The position numbers and the translations under genes were made by a program. The notes beneath the pieces are model-generated. The model was not told the origin of the DNA, did no database searches, and was given only the letters and a program-made list of their open reading frames with translations. A stretch of DNA of 64,000 nt from NCBI GenBank assembly GCA_905331475.1, contig CAJNYU010001437.1:1-64000 (forward strand), written 5' to 3'. Position 1 is the first letter of the stretch. The number at the start of each line of letters is the position of its first letter. This stretch comes from Rotaria socialis (lineage: Eukaryota; Rotifera; Eurotatoria; Philodinida; Philodinidae). Positions 38,960-50,500 of the stretch are shown here, in pieces.

Positions 38960-39660
38960 ATAATTACTTTATTGAATTTGCAAAAACATAGGGTGTGTTG
39001 GTGATTGACATTTCAGATCAGTCTGTGGTGCGTGCTGATAATATGATAATTCTGATGGATTTTGTTGTTTTTCAAGTAGCTTACTCATCATTGCGTATGC
39101 TATACTCACATAGGCATGATTCTGAAAGTTAGACACATTCAGAATTTCAAAACATTGCTGTATATAAGCTGTAGCCATGGAACAATGAATATGAATGTTA
39201 TTAGGATGACTTGATCATGAGGAAATTTTAATGTCTTCTGATAACTAGCCAAATCATTGGATGTATCACCTCTTTCGAAAAATATGTGTCCGCTCATCAT
39301 ATGAATACTATCAATAGAGTGGATACGATGATTAATTGCTAATGAGCTCTTCATTTTTATTGTGCAGCTTAGCATGAATGGTCTATATCATACATAGATC
39401 ACCTAACAAAAATTAGATCATTCCAATCAATTATAGTGGTAATAAACGAACGACATAACTGTTCACTACTTTTTCATAGTTTAGGAGTGCTACTTTTGAT
39501 CTCTTTCACGTGAGTGTATAGTGTTCCCAATATAAAATATAATTTAAAGCATTCAAATGGGTCAACCTGAGTTTTTAGTACTGTTTCTAACATTTCTGTT
39601 GCTAGTTCACTTGCATCCATAATCATCATTAGTAGCGCGAAACTACCAATGTGTGTATGA
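38960..39660 (-). pseudogene. Decayed TPR-repeat protein gene
   Basis: Three minus-strand segments in different frames read as consecutive helical repeats. They are: about 39620-39480 (LATEMLETVLKTQVDPFE, LYFILGTLY), about 39375-39210 (SLAINHRIHSIDSIHMMSGH, ERGDTSNDLASYQKTL) and 39210-38969 (CSMATAYIQ, AYAMMSKLLEKQQNPSELSY). The pattern is that of tetratricopeptide repeats in kinesin-light-chain-like proteins, which in bdelloids are often fused to ADP-ribosyltransferase domains (from memory). Frameshifts between segments and an internal stop show it is no longer intact. No catalytic domain remains. Confidence 0.5.
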
Positions 39661-39863
39661 CTTATCCGTTCTGAAATTACTAAACATCGTATAGAATAGG
39701 TAAGACGAACTCAGTCTGGATCGTTATCACTCGTTAATTCGAGTTTGACAAATCGTGTACTGTTTACGCTCAATTTCTTCTATCTTTTCCGTTGGTAAAT
39801 TTTGAGCGTTCAAGTACTCTCAAGTGTTGCCATTTTTCAGTGTTGTGTCTATTTCAACGGCTA
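39661..39863. other. Spacer, nothing recognised
   Basis: Short interval between the TPR remnant and the next inverted-repeat element. Confidence 0.3.
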
Positions 39864-40102
39864 TACCCAGGAGGATCATCTTGCCGTCTGAAAGGCCACC
39901 GGAAACGGTCTGAAACGGCATTAATTTTCACCCTATTTCGCCGTAATCCGTCAGCTCGTTTTACGGGCCGTTTTTTCCTAGAAAACGGCCATCACTTTTA
40001 ACACTATTCTCTTCGTTTTCCGAGCTGACGGAAAACGTCGCCGTTTTTTAACGTTTCACATCGTTTTTATGCCGTTTCAGGCCGTTTTCTTTCACCTGGG
40101 TA
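39864..40102. mobile_element. 239-bp foldback element, TACCCAGG ends
   Basis: Ends TACCCAGG (39864-39871) and CCTGGGTA (40095-40102) are inverted. The arms pair further: CGGTCTGAAACGGCAT on the left with ATGCCGTTTCAGGCCG on the right. Inner arms CCGTCAGCTCG and CGAGCTGACGG also pair. The element is GC-richer than its surroundings, can fold into a long hairpin, and has no open frame. A TA duplication at the ends is possible. Confidence 0.75.
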
Positions 40103-40928
40103 GTTTCTGTAAGACAAGAATTAGAGGTATACATCACAAAAATATATTAAATTTCTGGACTTGCCCATCTCTGTAGGTTGGCATGTGCGAGACAATTAAA
40201 AAACCAGAAAAAAAACAATATTTTTCTTCTCTAAAGATTTTATAACGTTCGTGATGAGTAGCTGCTTAATTCGAATTCGAATAAAAATGAACATCCACAA
40301 AAAAAACTACTAGATTTTTTTCAAAAAATTAATTTAGTTTTAGATTAATTTTCGTACGAATACAAAACAAATATTCCAAGCCCCCTGTAACGCCTTGATG
40401 AGGATCAGAGACGTAACTAATAATAATGCCAGGTGCCACAGTATTGTTTATGACTGAATGACAACAATGGAAATAAAATAGTATTGAATATTGGATAAAG
40501 ATCCAATTGTTTATTCGATGAACAGAAATAGTTGAGAATAAAAAGAACTCCACAAGCAAATAACTGACACGAGTTCGAATGATTGTAAGGAACAATCGAG
40601 TTAGTTTGATTGTAAAGAACAATCAAGTTGAAAAGAAAAAGGTAATGTGTAATTGATCAAAAAGATGATTCTTTTTGGCAGAGAAGAAAAAGAAGAATTA
40701 GTATATCTCAGTGAAGAGAGATATATCAAGAAGCTTCTAGGAAACTTGAGGAGAAAAAAAGAGAGTAATTATATATCTCATTTCTCTGAGTCTAAGCGCG
40801 AAAAAATGAAAAAGGTGCCAATGTCCAAAATAACAAGCGCGACAATAAGCAATAAGAGAGAACAACACAGAGGAGAAACAAACATATATGATATACTACA
40901 AACGTCGAGACAAGATCAGTAGCGTTGC
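40103..40928. other. Non-coding; low-complexity purine-rich stretch near gap
   Basis: The open frame at 40653-40922 is Lys/Glu/Arg/Ser-rich and purine-driven, and ends at the homopolymer gap. I do not support it as a gene. Confidence 0.35.
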
Positions 40929-40980
40929 GGGGGGGGGGGGGGGGGGGGGGGGGGGGNNNNNNNNNNCCCCCCCCCCCCCC
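40929..40980. other. Assembly gap between a G run and a C run
   Basis: A run of 28 G (40929-40956) is followed by 10 N (40957-40966) and then 14 C (40967-40980). The gap size is a placeholder. Because G changes to C across it, one side may be mis-oriented or the true sequence may be a hairpin-forming G/C tract. Confidence 0.95.
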
Positions 40981-41981
40981 GTATTAGAGAGAAATGCTCT
41001 CTTCCCTCACGGTATTCATGAATTATATTCATCTTAAGCTAAAACTAAATCTATCCCTAGCATTCGCCAGTTACTTTCGAATCGATAGCATGCAGTTAGG
41101 TCACCATGTATATTTGAATTATAACTGGGTATCTCATGCGATTCATTGCTGGTTTTTTCGAAAACTCTGAATTGCAATTTTTTTTATCAATTATGAAGCT
41201 ATTTCTGCACTCGCTCCCCCAAAGTTTATTATACAACATTGATAATATCAATTTTCAAATTAATTGCTTATTAAAAACAATAAAACTGAAACTATTACTT
41301 TTTTTACTTGTGTAAAATAGTTTACGGTGCTCGCCCATTGAGACGCTATCGTAAGAAACATAAATGCTGTGAAATTTCAGAATCACAATGAATATAAATA
41401 TGGCTCGGTCCGAGTTTTTCGAACGTATACATTCTATTATTGGCAAGATGGATGAGTCCAACACACTACGATCATACGACATCACTTGATAGCTCCGATT
41501 ACATATGAAACTTCCAAAAACAAAGAAGGTATCTTAGAGAATGTTTTCAAATTGCAATGCATTTATGAATGGTGATATTCAACATTCACTGCACTCTCTA
41601 TAAACTCTAGGGATTGTATTCGGAGTGAATAATCACAATATCAAATTATAGGTTTTTCTTAACTAGCACAATGAAAAGTGTATGAATACATGGAAAAAAT
41701 CAAATAATTCAGTTTTTTCAGAAAAAAACATGGACAAGATATTTAATTATTTGGTATGATTGCTCCTATTGATCGTATAATTTGAATTCTCAACAAATAA
41801 GTTTTCAACGTTTTTTCGAAATAATCTAAATACTTCACATTCCGCTTGAATACTCTCTTTTATCAAGTGAGTTATCAGCTTTTACTATTTTCAATAGTAT
41901 TCAGTACTGTATTTAACTGCTCCTATAAGTAATCTCAGAGACAATTAAAAAAGCATAACTCATTAATAACATAAACTGTTA
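40981..41981. other. Intergenic, no gene recognised
   Basis: AT-rich sequence with only short unsupported open frames. Confidence 0.35.
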
Positions 41982-42188
41982 CTTAGGGCGTACCAAAAGT
42001 TCGTGGCCCGATGTTTAAAATTTTAGCTTTTATTCTAGCAGGATGTTAGAACTTAATCCAAGATAGAGCTTCTCTATAGATTATTAAAGACAAGACATTA
42101 TACTATGTATTTCCATAATAAAATATTCAATATTTACTGTTTTATAAAATTTTAAATGTCGGACCACGAACTTTTGGTATACCCTAAG
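41982..42188. mobile_element. 207-bp Tc1/mariner-like MITE
   Basis: The ~45-bp ends CTTAGGGCGTACCAAAAGTT and CGTGGCCCGATGTTTAAAAT are mirrored at the right end (42143-42188) with few mismatches. The element is flanked by TA on both sides (41980-41981 and 42189-42190). TA duplication and a CCAAAAGTTCGTGG terminus fit a non-autonomous Tc1/mariner derivative. There is no transposase frame. Confidence 0.8.
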
Positions 42189-42190
42189 TA

Positions 42191-43256
42191 TATATATATA
42201 TATGTGGCAGGCGAGTTTGGAGTAGTTTTTTTCTTAACTTTTTTAATAGAATTTTTGTTGATATCTGACTTTAGAAATTTTTATATTGAGAATTATTCCT
42301 TGCATCTTTTTACAATGAGTTTTTAAATAATTCAACTCTGCCTATTTTTTTAACTATGGGGGCTGAATTTATCTGAGAAATATTTCTTGAGGGTGCTGTT
42401 TTTTCTATAATCTATTATCACGAGCAGAAAACAAAGAAAAATATATTTTTTCGATTAATTATTTTTTTCGCGCATTCCAATCACAACTGAAATTCTCATG
42501 TCAACTGTGACATATATACAAAACTTAATGTTTAGTTCTCTGACAGAAAATTTTCTTGACGATGTCGTTTTACTCATATGCTTTCGTATGCACGATACAA
42601 ATATGAGGCCAACAAAGAAATAACAATAAACTTAAGAGGCTAATCTGTATGAACAATTATTTTCATCTACAAAAATAATTACAAATTTTAATTCAATATA
42701 CAATCATATCGTATTACATTAATTTAAAGATCGGAACTACAAATACGGAAACGGAAAAAAGCAATTTAAAACAAAGAGAATCATTTTTTTTCTATATGTG
42801 TTGAAAAAACTCTCTAAGTCTCTCTTGAGAGATAATTTTATTCATTTCTCTTTGATTTCAAACCGCCATCGAACGCTCGATAATGATAATGACAAGACAA
42901 GATGACAAAGAAAAATGCCTGAATATAGAGTCTCAGGTGATTATAATACTTTTTTTTTTCATTTTTTTTGTGTTCATCCATCATCATCATCATCTGTATT
43001 CCAGTCAAGTCATGTCTTTCAGGTTTTGACAGCTATTCAATTTTTTTTTCATATGACAACTTCATCATACATACACCAAACGTTGTGAACAAAAAAAAAG
43101 AAATATATATATATATATATAGATACTTATATCTTATGAAAAGTCATTAGACGTAAATGAACCATGCCGGCATTTTCTTTTGCACAAAAGTTGATGTGTC
43201 AAGTTAACAACACGAAGAAAAAAATAATCATACTAAGTTCAAGTTTTCTTTCTTTT
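42191..43256. other. Intergenic downstream of FoxB, no gene recognised
   Basis: AT-rich, with short (AT)n tracts near 43107-43121. No exon is recognised. Confidence 0.4.
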
Positions 43257-44706
43257 TTACCAATAAAGTTGCTGCGAAAGAGGATGATGCCCATTGACAT
43301 CATTAAATAGAGTCAATTTAAGTAAAAGTTCGAAATCTGTTGTAAATGGCAGTTGTTGCATTGTACTGCTGCTGTTGTTTGTTTCACAGGATGATGTTGT
43401 TGTTGAGCTTGTATTCGTACTTGTATCATTACCAAGAAGATTATCGATAAAAAATGATGTTTTTCTAATTGGTTTTTTAATTATCATCGATTTTTCTTCT
43501 TCTTCTTCTTCATTTTCATCTTCATCTTCGTTCAATTTCATTTGTTGTTGTTTCAATAATTTGAAGCGTTTTCGTCGTCGTAAATAACTGCCATTTTCAA
43601 ACATATCACTACATCTTTATAGGAGAGAAAAAATTTTAAATTATAGTTATTAACAATAAATTGTATTCACTTAAAAAAACTGATTTTAATAGATCCTACT
43701 TAACAAACAGCATACCGCTTAGATCAAACGCAGCGAAGAAAAGATCGTTTTTTATCGCTTTTCTGCGTTCAATGAACGATACAATATATATATATATATA
43801 TATATACGTACATATGAGAGAAAACAGGTGAAAAGAGATGCGATTTGTTAAGTGTTTGACAAGATGTACTTTCGCACCTCGACGTTTTAAATAACGGCTT
43901 CTGTTTGATTCAATTTTCCATTTTTCTGTGATTGTCTGATTTAAATTTTGTCAAGTCGAAAACAAAAAACAACACCCTCAAGATTTTACTAATTTCGAAT
44001 TGATTCTATTTTATTAATTATTTTTGCATAAGTTTATAATAATAAAACAAATGAATTTTGTCTTATTTCTCTCCCATAAAATCTATTGAAGAGAGGTTAC
44101 AACCTTGAACTATTTTCACTCCGTTGCACATTCTAGCATTGATTAATCATCCGACAATATGATGAAAACTATTTGAAAAACATACACGTGTTTCAAAAGT
44201 TATTTCTTTTCATCTAATTGCTGTGTGTGCAAACATATGTAAATAGATCGATCTATTTAGTGATTCAAACTCATGCTGTGATTCGTTTCTTTTATCGCAT
44301 GAGAATTAGTTAATGATCAAACAATCGATAGACCATGACAAAGATCAATTGAATTTTATGACTTACTTGCTATGTAATGCCCAAAAATTGCCTTTGCCAG
44401 GTCGATCAAGACGTCGTGGAATTTTAATAAAACAATCATTGAATGATAAATTATGTCGTAGAGAATTTTGCCATTTTTGAGTATTTGTACGATAATACGG
44501 AAATTGGTCAGTGATAAACTAAATAGAAAGAACAAAAAAGTCCAACATTTAAAAAATCAAATATTTTATCGTCTAGTTTTTACTTTGTAAATGTCACTCA
44601 ATGGTAACATTTTCTCTGGGCTTTGTTGAATAGCCATGGCTGTTAATGCTATATATGAGTAAGGTGGTTTTTCATCGGAATAAGAAGATTTTCCTGGACG
44701 TGGCAT
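43257..44706 (-). CDS. foxB: Forkhead transcription factor FoxB
   Basis: Three exons (44706-44584, 44518-44367, 43614-43257) encode 210 aa. The protein opens with [20 protein letters not shown], the FoxB hallmark in which the forkhead domain starts about ten residues from the N-terminus. The domain continues [20 protein letters not shown], then [20 protein letters not shown] and [20 protein letters not shown], ending RRRKRFK. Helix 3 (NSLRHNLS) is intact. The C-terminal part has an acidic Asp/Glu run, a Ser/Thr-rich stretch and a helix [16 protein letters not shown]. Two introns cut the forkhead domain: one of 65 bp, the other (43615-44366) of 752 bp. FoxB genes are nuclear regulators of neural and ectodermal patterning. 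The protein is short compared with vertebrate FoxB1 (about 325 aa). Confidence 0.94.
43787..43806. repeat. (AT)n microsatellite in FoxB intron
   Basis: Short AT dinucleotide run inside the 752-bp second intron of FoxB. Confidence 0.85.
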
Positions 44707-46317
44707 TCTATGGTATGTTGATATAATGTAATAAACTTATCGACACATTGATTTGTAACACCTATAACACGATGTGTGAACAAGAAAGAAAAACGTCAAT
44801 ATGATTGGCGGTGATGATGTGGATTTTTTCTCGTTTATTTTAACCAATCGCATAGATTCTTATTCTGTTGCATTCATGTTCGTTCTTTTTCTTTTTTCAA
44901 TCGCTCTCTTCTCTCGTTGTAGACTTTTCACCTGTTGAGATCTATTCATACAAGACAGAGAGAGAGAAATAGATCAGGTTGAATGGCAAATACAATCAAA
45001 TTAAAAAGAATAAGATGAATGCTTAAGCAATAAAAAAGAATTTGTTGTTATAACAGTAAGGTGAAACAATGAATGAAACAAACGAATTGATTCTCTTTAC
45101 TCTTCCGTATCATTGAATACAGAAACTTGTATAGTAACAGAAAAAAACAACAATATTTTGTTTGATGCATGCTGAGATCAAAGGATTGATATAAACCGGA
45201 ATGTAAGCATCATTAGTAAACAAATATGTCAATTGGACGCTAGTATGTATTTGATGAAGAAACACAATATTTTCAATCCTATAGAAAAAAAAAAGATTTT
45301 TTGCTTATTGAAATTTTTATATATTTCTTAGAAGAGAAAAAAACGATATGCTATGACCAAACGATTAAGTCAATGTGCAAATATAAATTCATTATTTGCA
45401 AAACAAACATTTCAATTATACTATATTTATCTTTTGCTTCAAAGTACAAATGTTGATGGCCATAACTTGTCGAGAGCAGAAATTTCATATATCACTTTCA
45501 GATGTGGGTATTCTATATTAAATTAACTGATACACTGAGGAGAAGAAGATTGAAGTCGATGTCGCTGTGACCATGTAAACGGTTTATTCTCTAATTATTC
45601 AGGTAGAAATTTAATGACGTTTGTTTTGAATTATTAAGAATAGGCCATTATGATCTATCACATACTACAATGCGATAATATTGCCCTAGAAAGATTCATG
45701 TCATGTGACACGTCAGGTGTTATCAATAGGAAAAAACAGTTGCGATTGATCAATTTGTTAAAGAAAAATTGTCTCATGAATTCTATAATTTATTTAAATA
45801 ATAATACTACTGATTCTTTACTCCATGACACATTGTAAACGGTCTCAGCGTATCATTCTCGTTAATATCCCAGTAGCAACAGTGTCTGGGTGATTCATCG
45901 ACATTGGGATAGGCCGATGCTACTGTGATTTGTATCAAGTTCATGGTAAAATTCAACCGTGTATACGGATTTTGTCTTTTGAACACAACTATTGAGTAGT
46001 TTTCTTGTTGTTGAAGCGAGGTGGTGACTTGTCAACGCTGTGAGGCACCGCTGGATTGACATGAAGTATACATTTGCTTTTGATTCGAATAGTTTCATCT
46101 TTTTTACATGAAATCTATGTGAAAAATCACTATTCAGATTTTAAACTGCGTCTAATCTAATATGTCAAGTTCTTAGTGGTGAGCAGCCGATTTTGCAGAA
46201 TAAAAAAATAATTACTTTCTTTTTTTTTCATACACTTGCACATGTTCGTTCTCGATGATAGCTGTGTGAATGATCGAAACATTCAGAGATAAAAACGTAC
46301 ACGTCAAAATCGCTAAT
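44707..46317. other. FoxB upstream region, no other gene
   Basis: No exon is supported. It includes the likely FoxB promoter. Open frames near 45650 and 45895 are short and unsupported. Confidence 0.4.
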
Positions 46318-46650
46318 CTGATGTCATCCTTGCGGATGTGTTTTGTTATCGATTTGCTCCTATCATCACGCTTTGTATTGTTCAACAGCAAGTATAATGG
46401 ATTTTCGGGACGAAATTCTCTTGATAATTTGGAATAAACTCAACAAATTCGAAACATTCTATTCGTTTCTGGGTTTCAACAAAAGATTCGATATTCTCCT
46501 TCTATTGAGCTCGTAGATAATGATTTTTAATATGAGCTGCTCCTTACCAGATTCACTGCTTGATCGATTTTGTTTTCATATCTTGCCTAAAATACGTGCA
46601 AATATCGAATGCGTGACGGTCGAATCACTTTCCATAGAACGGATTCTTCG
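46318..46650 (+). pseudogene. F-box/LRR-like pseudogene fragment, copy 1
   Basis: The segment is a diverged direct copy of 52222-52603. It encodes an F-box-like start (MDFRDEILLIIWNKLNKFET, FYSFLGFNKRFD), then an in-frame TAG at about 46516, then SLPDSLLDRFCFHILPKIRA and ESLSIERIL. Homology stops abruptly near 46648, so the LRR-like remainder is missing. I recognise this as the F-box family that is very abundant in bdelloids (memory, unchecked). Relative to copy 2 it lacks about 45-50 bp between two GTTC motifs just before the start codon. Confidence 0.65.
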
Positions 46651-46789
46651 TGATGTCGTTATTGTCCACACTTGTTTTGATGTTATTTTGATTTTTGTTT
46701 CTATAACAATATTGGCACATGGCACCGTTTTACAGTGCTTTAGTTGTAGCTTGATAAAAATTTATTGTCAATACCTAGGAGAATTTCAC

Positions 46790-47370
46790 GGCACATCTTT
46801 TTAAAAAATTCAAGGTCATATGATTTGTCCATGGTGCGATATTTTCAACATGCTCGATGTTGCACTCATTTTGGTTCACCCGGCATTTCAATGAAAAGTT
46901 TAATCGCGGTCAATTTATTTCTTAGTTTAAATTACAAGAGTCTTCATTTAGCGCTTCCTACATGGGACTCAGCTAGCAGCAATACTTCGATGATGAGGTG
47001 TGCCATTTTGTGAGTGAACCGATCAGTTCGTTTCGATGCGTTGTCAGGACATACGCGTTTTACCCACGTTGTCACTTTTCTACCCATCATTTTTTGTTCT
47101 TCTATCCATTTTCCTAGTATTTCTTTTTCTTATTGCATAAAAAGGTGTATCTAAGTGTTTTTTTTTTCTTCATTTCTGTTTGAAAATAACTGCAAGAAGG
47201 CATGCAGACGGTGTACATATTGAATACCCTTGATTTTTTTGCACTAGTCATATGATAGACGTTGAAATTTGGATACTGAATCAGAGCGGAAACGTTCGTC
47301 TGACGCGCATGTAATAGACGAAATGCGGATTCATCGGTGATGAAAACAACAAAGCGGTTTATTTTCAAGA
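46790..47370 (-). pseudogene. Possible decayed DDE-transposase fragment
   Basis: A minus-strand frame near 47370-47230 reads FVVFITDESAFRLLHARQTN, resembling the first catalytic block (TDES) of Tc1/mariner-like or related DDE transposases. Further coding-like minus-strand text follows at about 47100-46930 (LGKWIEEQKMMGRKVTTWVK) and 46870-46790 (KSYDLEFFKKMCREI), interrupted by stops. Part of it could instead belong to another gene family. Evidence is only residue-level resemblance. Confidence 0.3.
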
Positions 47371-47508
47371 TTTATTTAGTATAGAGCTTTTAAATAAATA
47401 CTTATATAGTATTGTAGACTGTCAAGGCGAATAGAAACGAAAATTCGCACTCAAACGCCATCAGGAATGATATTTTGTGTTATTTTGATCGTTCTATTTA
47501 TTTCAGAG

Positions 47509-50500
47509 ATGGAATCTGAAGTTAGAAAAGCAAATCAAGTCGAAGAAAATTTTGACCAATATTTTCGGGATATCTTGCAGAGCATAGACATCAATGATGT
47601 TCAACGGTTCAAAGATATAATTGATAAAATGGATCGCCATAAACTGCCAAGTATGAAGAAAATGACCCTCAATGCAGGTATGTAACCATTTCGCAAAAAT
47701 TTCTTTTTGGTTTCAGCAAATTGTCTATTATTTCATTTGATTAGGGCGTGGAGTTTTTGCAGTACTCCCTACATTCACACGTAAAGTCGAGATTGAATCT
47801 GAATTATAGAGCGTATGCTAAAGCAAACATACTTCTGAAAAAATAGATGAAGATTAAGTTATACAACAAAATTTTAGATCTAGAAATTCATTTTGACTAT
47901 AAATAAAAAGTGATCATTGATTTTTCTTTCATTTCATCTATGAATTTCTTATTTTTATTGTAAAAGATCATTATCCAAACGATTCGAACTGATTATTGAT
48001 AGTATTTCAATGTATAATATTTTATATTTTAGGCTATCCAGAAGCAGACGGTTTACCAGGATTAAGTATAGCAGTTGGAAGAAAACATAAAGCTATCGCG
48101 GAAGCTTTAGCAAGTTAGTTTTTTTTTTTATAGATGAATTGTTATCTGGTTCAAGATTATTCTTTGTTTTTCTTTACAGACTGTCCCGAAGTCGACGTGA
48201 ACAAAGCATCACTGTCCGGTATTACACCATTATTGATGGTTGCTGAAATTGGCTGGCTAGATATACTTGACATTCTGTTACAACGCGGTGCTGTTGTTGA
48301 CGCAACGCCATCTGGTAAACGAGCTGAAGCTAATAAAATAGCTGGTTCGACGGCATTAATCGGTGCAACAAAATGTAATCATTCTGAATTCGTTAAGCGG
48401 CTATTAGAACACCATGCTAATCCAAATCATCAAAATCAGTCGAGTATATCAGCATTGATGCTTGCAGCTGAGAAAGGATTTTTTGAATGTGTTAAATTAC
48501 TTGTACAAGCCGGAGGTGATCTTGAATTAGCACCGACTGGTAAGAAAAATCGAGTTGTTTACATTATCATGATGGAACAATGATTGATTTTCTAGGCCAA
48601 TTAGCAGTAACAATGAATTTATGTGGTCAAACGCCATTATTTTGTGCAGCGAAAGAAGGTCGAATAGATATAGTTAAATATTTATTAGATCGTGGAGCTA
48701 ATTCTCGTGTTCAAAATCATTATGGCGTTAGTGTTCTCTGGATTCCGGCACAAAAAGGCATGCTAGATGTTGTTGAATTATTATTGGATGCCGGTGCTGA
48801 AATTAACACGGCTCCAGCCGGTGAATTGGCCGATGAATTAAATATAACCGGGTGGACACCACTTTATGCAGCAATGAAATCTCGACAATTTGACGTTGTT
48901 AAATTACTTCTTCGACGTGGTGCTGACCCAAATGCGGTTACAAAATTAGGTTCAACACCATTTCTACTTGCATCGGAAATATGTGATTTAGATATAATTG
49001 AAGCGTGTGTTGGAGCCGGTGCTGATCTTGATTTTGCACCGAGTGGTCCAGATGCCGATAAATTAAATATAACTGGTCAAACAGCACTTTTTATGGCTAC
49101 GCTAAAAGATCGTGTTGATGTTGTGAAATTTTTAATACAAAAAGGAGCACATGTTAATGTACAAAATCGTTTTGGTGTATCGCCATTACTTCTTTGCGCC
49201 GAAGCGGGTAATTTTGAATTTGTTCAAGCGCTTGTACAAGCTGGAGCTGATGTCAATATAACACCACAAGGCGAATTAGCTGAAGACAATTATCTTGCTG
49301 GACAGGTAATTAAGGGAACTAGTAACGGATGCGACAGAATAAATGGCCGATCAGTATTTTGTCAGTGGCTTCTTCATTTTTCATTTCCTAGGCTTGAATT
49401 GTTCAGCAAACGAAGCGCCATTCAATTCTCTACAAAATCTGTATTAAGTTTTCTTCTGTACAAAGTGAAATAGAAATACGAAGCAAGAATACTCAACATG
49501 TTCAGAAGGATCTACTTTCTCAGCTGATAAATCATTCTTTTAGATTTTTTCATTTCGCTATTGATCACAAAAAGAAAACAGTATAAGTATTTTGTAGGCG
49601 ACGAAAAACTCTATCAATTGAAAATTATTTGAATTTTTTTTGCGCAGTCTTTCCATAGACAATGATAATATTCTTTTTCAGATTTTCGAGAACTTAGCTG
49701 TTTTTCTCTGTAGCCTACGAAAAAGAGTCATAACTAAACCAAAATAACATCTTTCGGATTCTGATTTTCTTTATTTTGATGGAATATAGTTGCTGTGCCA
49801 AATGCGAGGAGAAATTTACCTGAAAATTCTCTTCTTCCATTTCGCTAATGAAACAAAATGAAATTTGACTCATTTTGAATAGGATTTCGAAAAATGGGAT
49901 TTTTGGATTTTCAACTTTATTCGAACGAAGTTTGACCTGAGCGACAAGAAAGAGCAACTTTGAAAGTGTTCAAAAATATTGTCATTTTTGTTGTGTTCTA
50001 AAAAATGTTCTGAAGTTTGATTTTAAAATAGCTTAGAAAGTAGATCCTTTTGAACATGTTGAGTATTGTTGTTGCGTATTTCTATTTCGCTTTGTACAGA
50101 AGAGCACTTCACACAGATCTTGCATAGAATTGAATGGCGGTTCATTTGCTGAACAGTTCAAGCCTAGAAAATGAAAAATGAAGAAGTCACTGACAAAATA
50201 CTGATCGGCCATTTATGCTGCCGCATCCGTTAGTTCTACTAATCTCAACAAACACAAAATAGGTCAGTCGATTGTGTTCGTTGTAAACTATGGGAACTAG
50301 TCATTCAGGTATTTTAACTGATAAAAATGCGGAACTCTCATCTAATAATGAAAATATGATGTACAATCGCTGTTAAGGTAGAACTTCTCTAGTGAACTAT
50401 AATTTAATACAACGAGGTTCGGTGTTCAGAAAAAAAACTTCATTACTTATTTTTAGACGCCTCTCTATGGTGCTGCCAAGAAAGGTCACGTAAAAATTTG

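Noticed and set aside
40653..40922. Lys/Glu/Arg-rich open frame next to the assembly gap
   Set aside because: Composition follows a purine-rich low-complexity stretch, and there is no family resemblance or exon boundary.
43294..43587. Plus-strand open frame over FoxB exon 3
   Set aside because: Antisense shadow; it reads the acidic and Ser/Thr-rich codons in reverse as Ser/Phe/Val runs.
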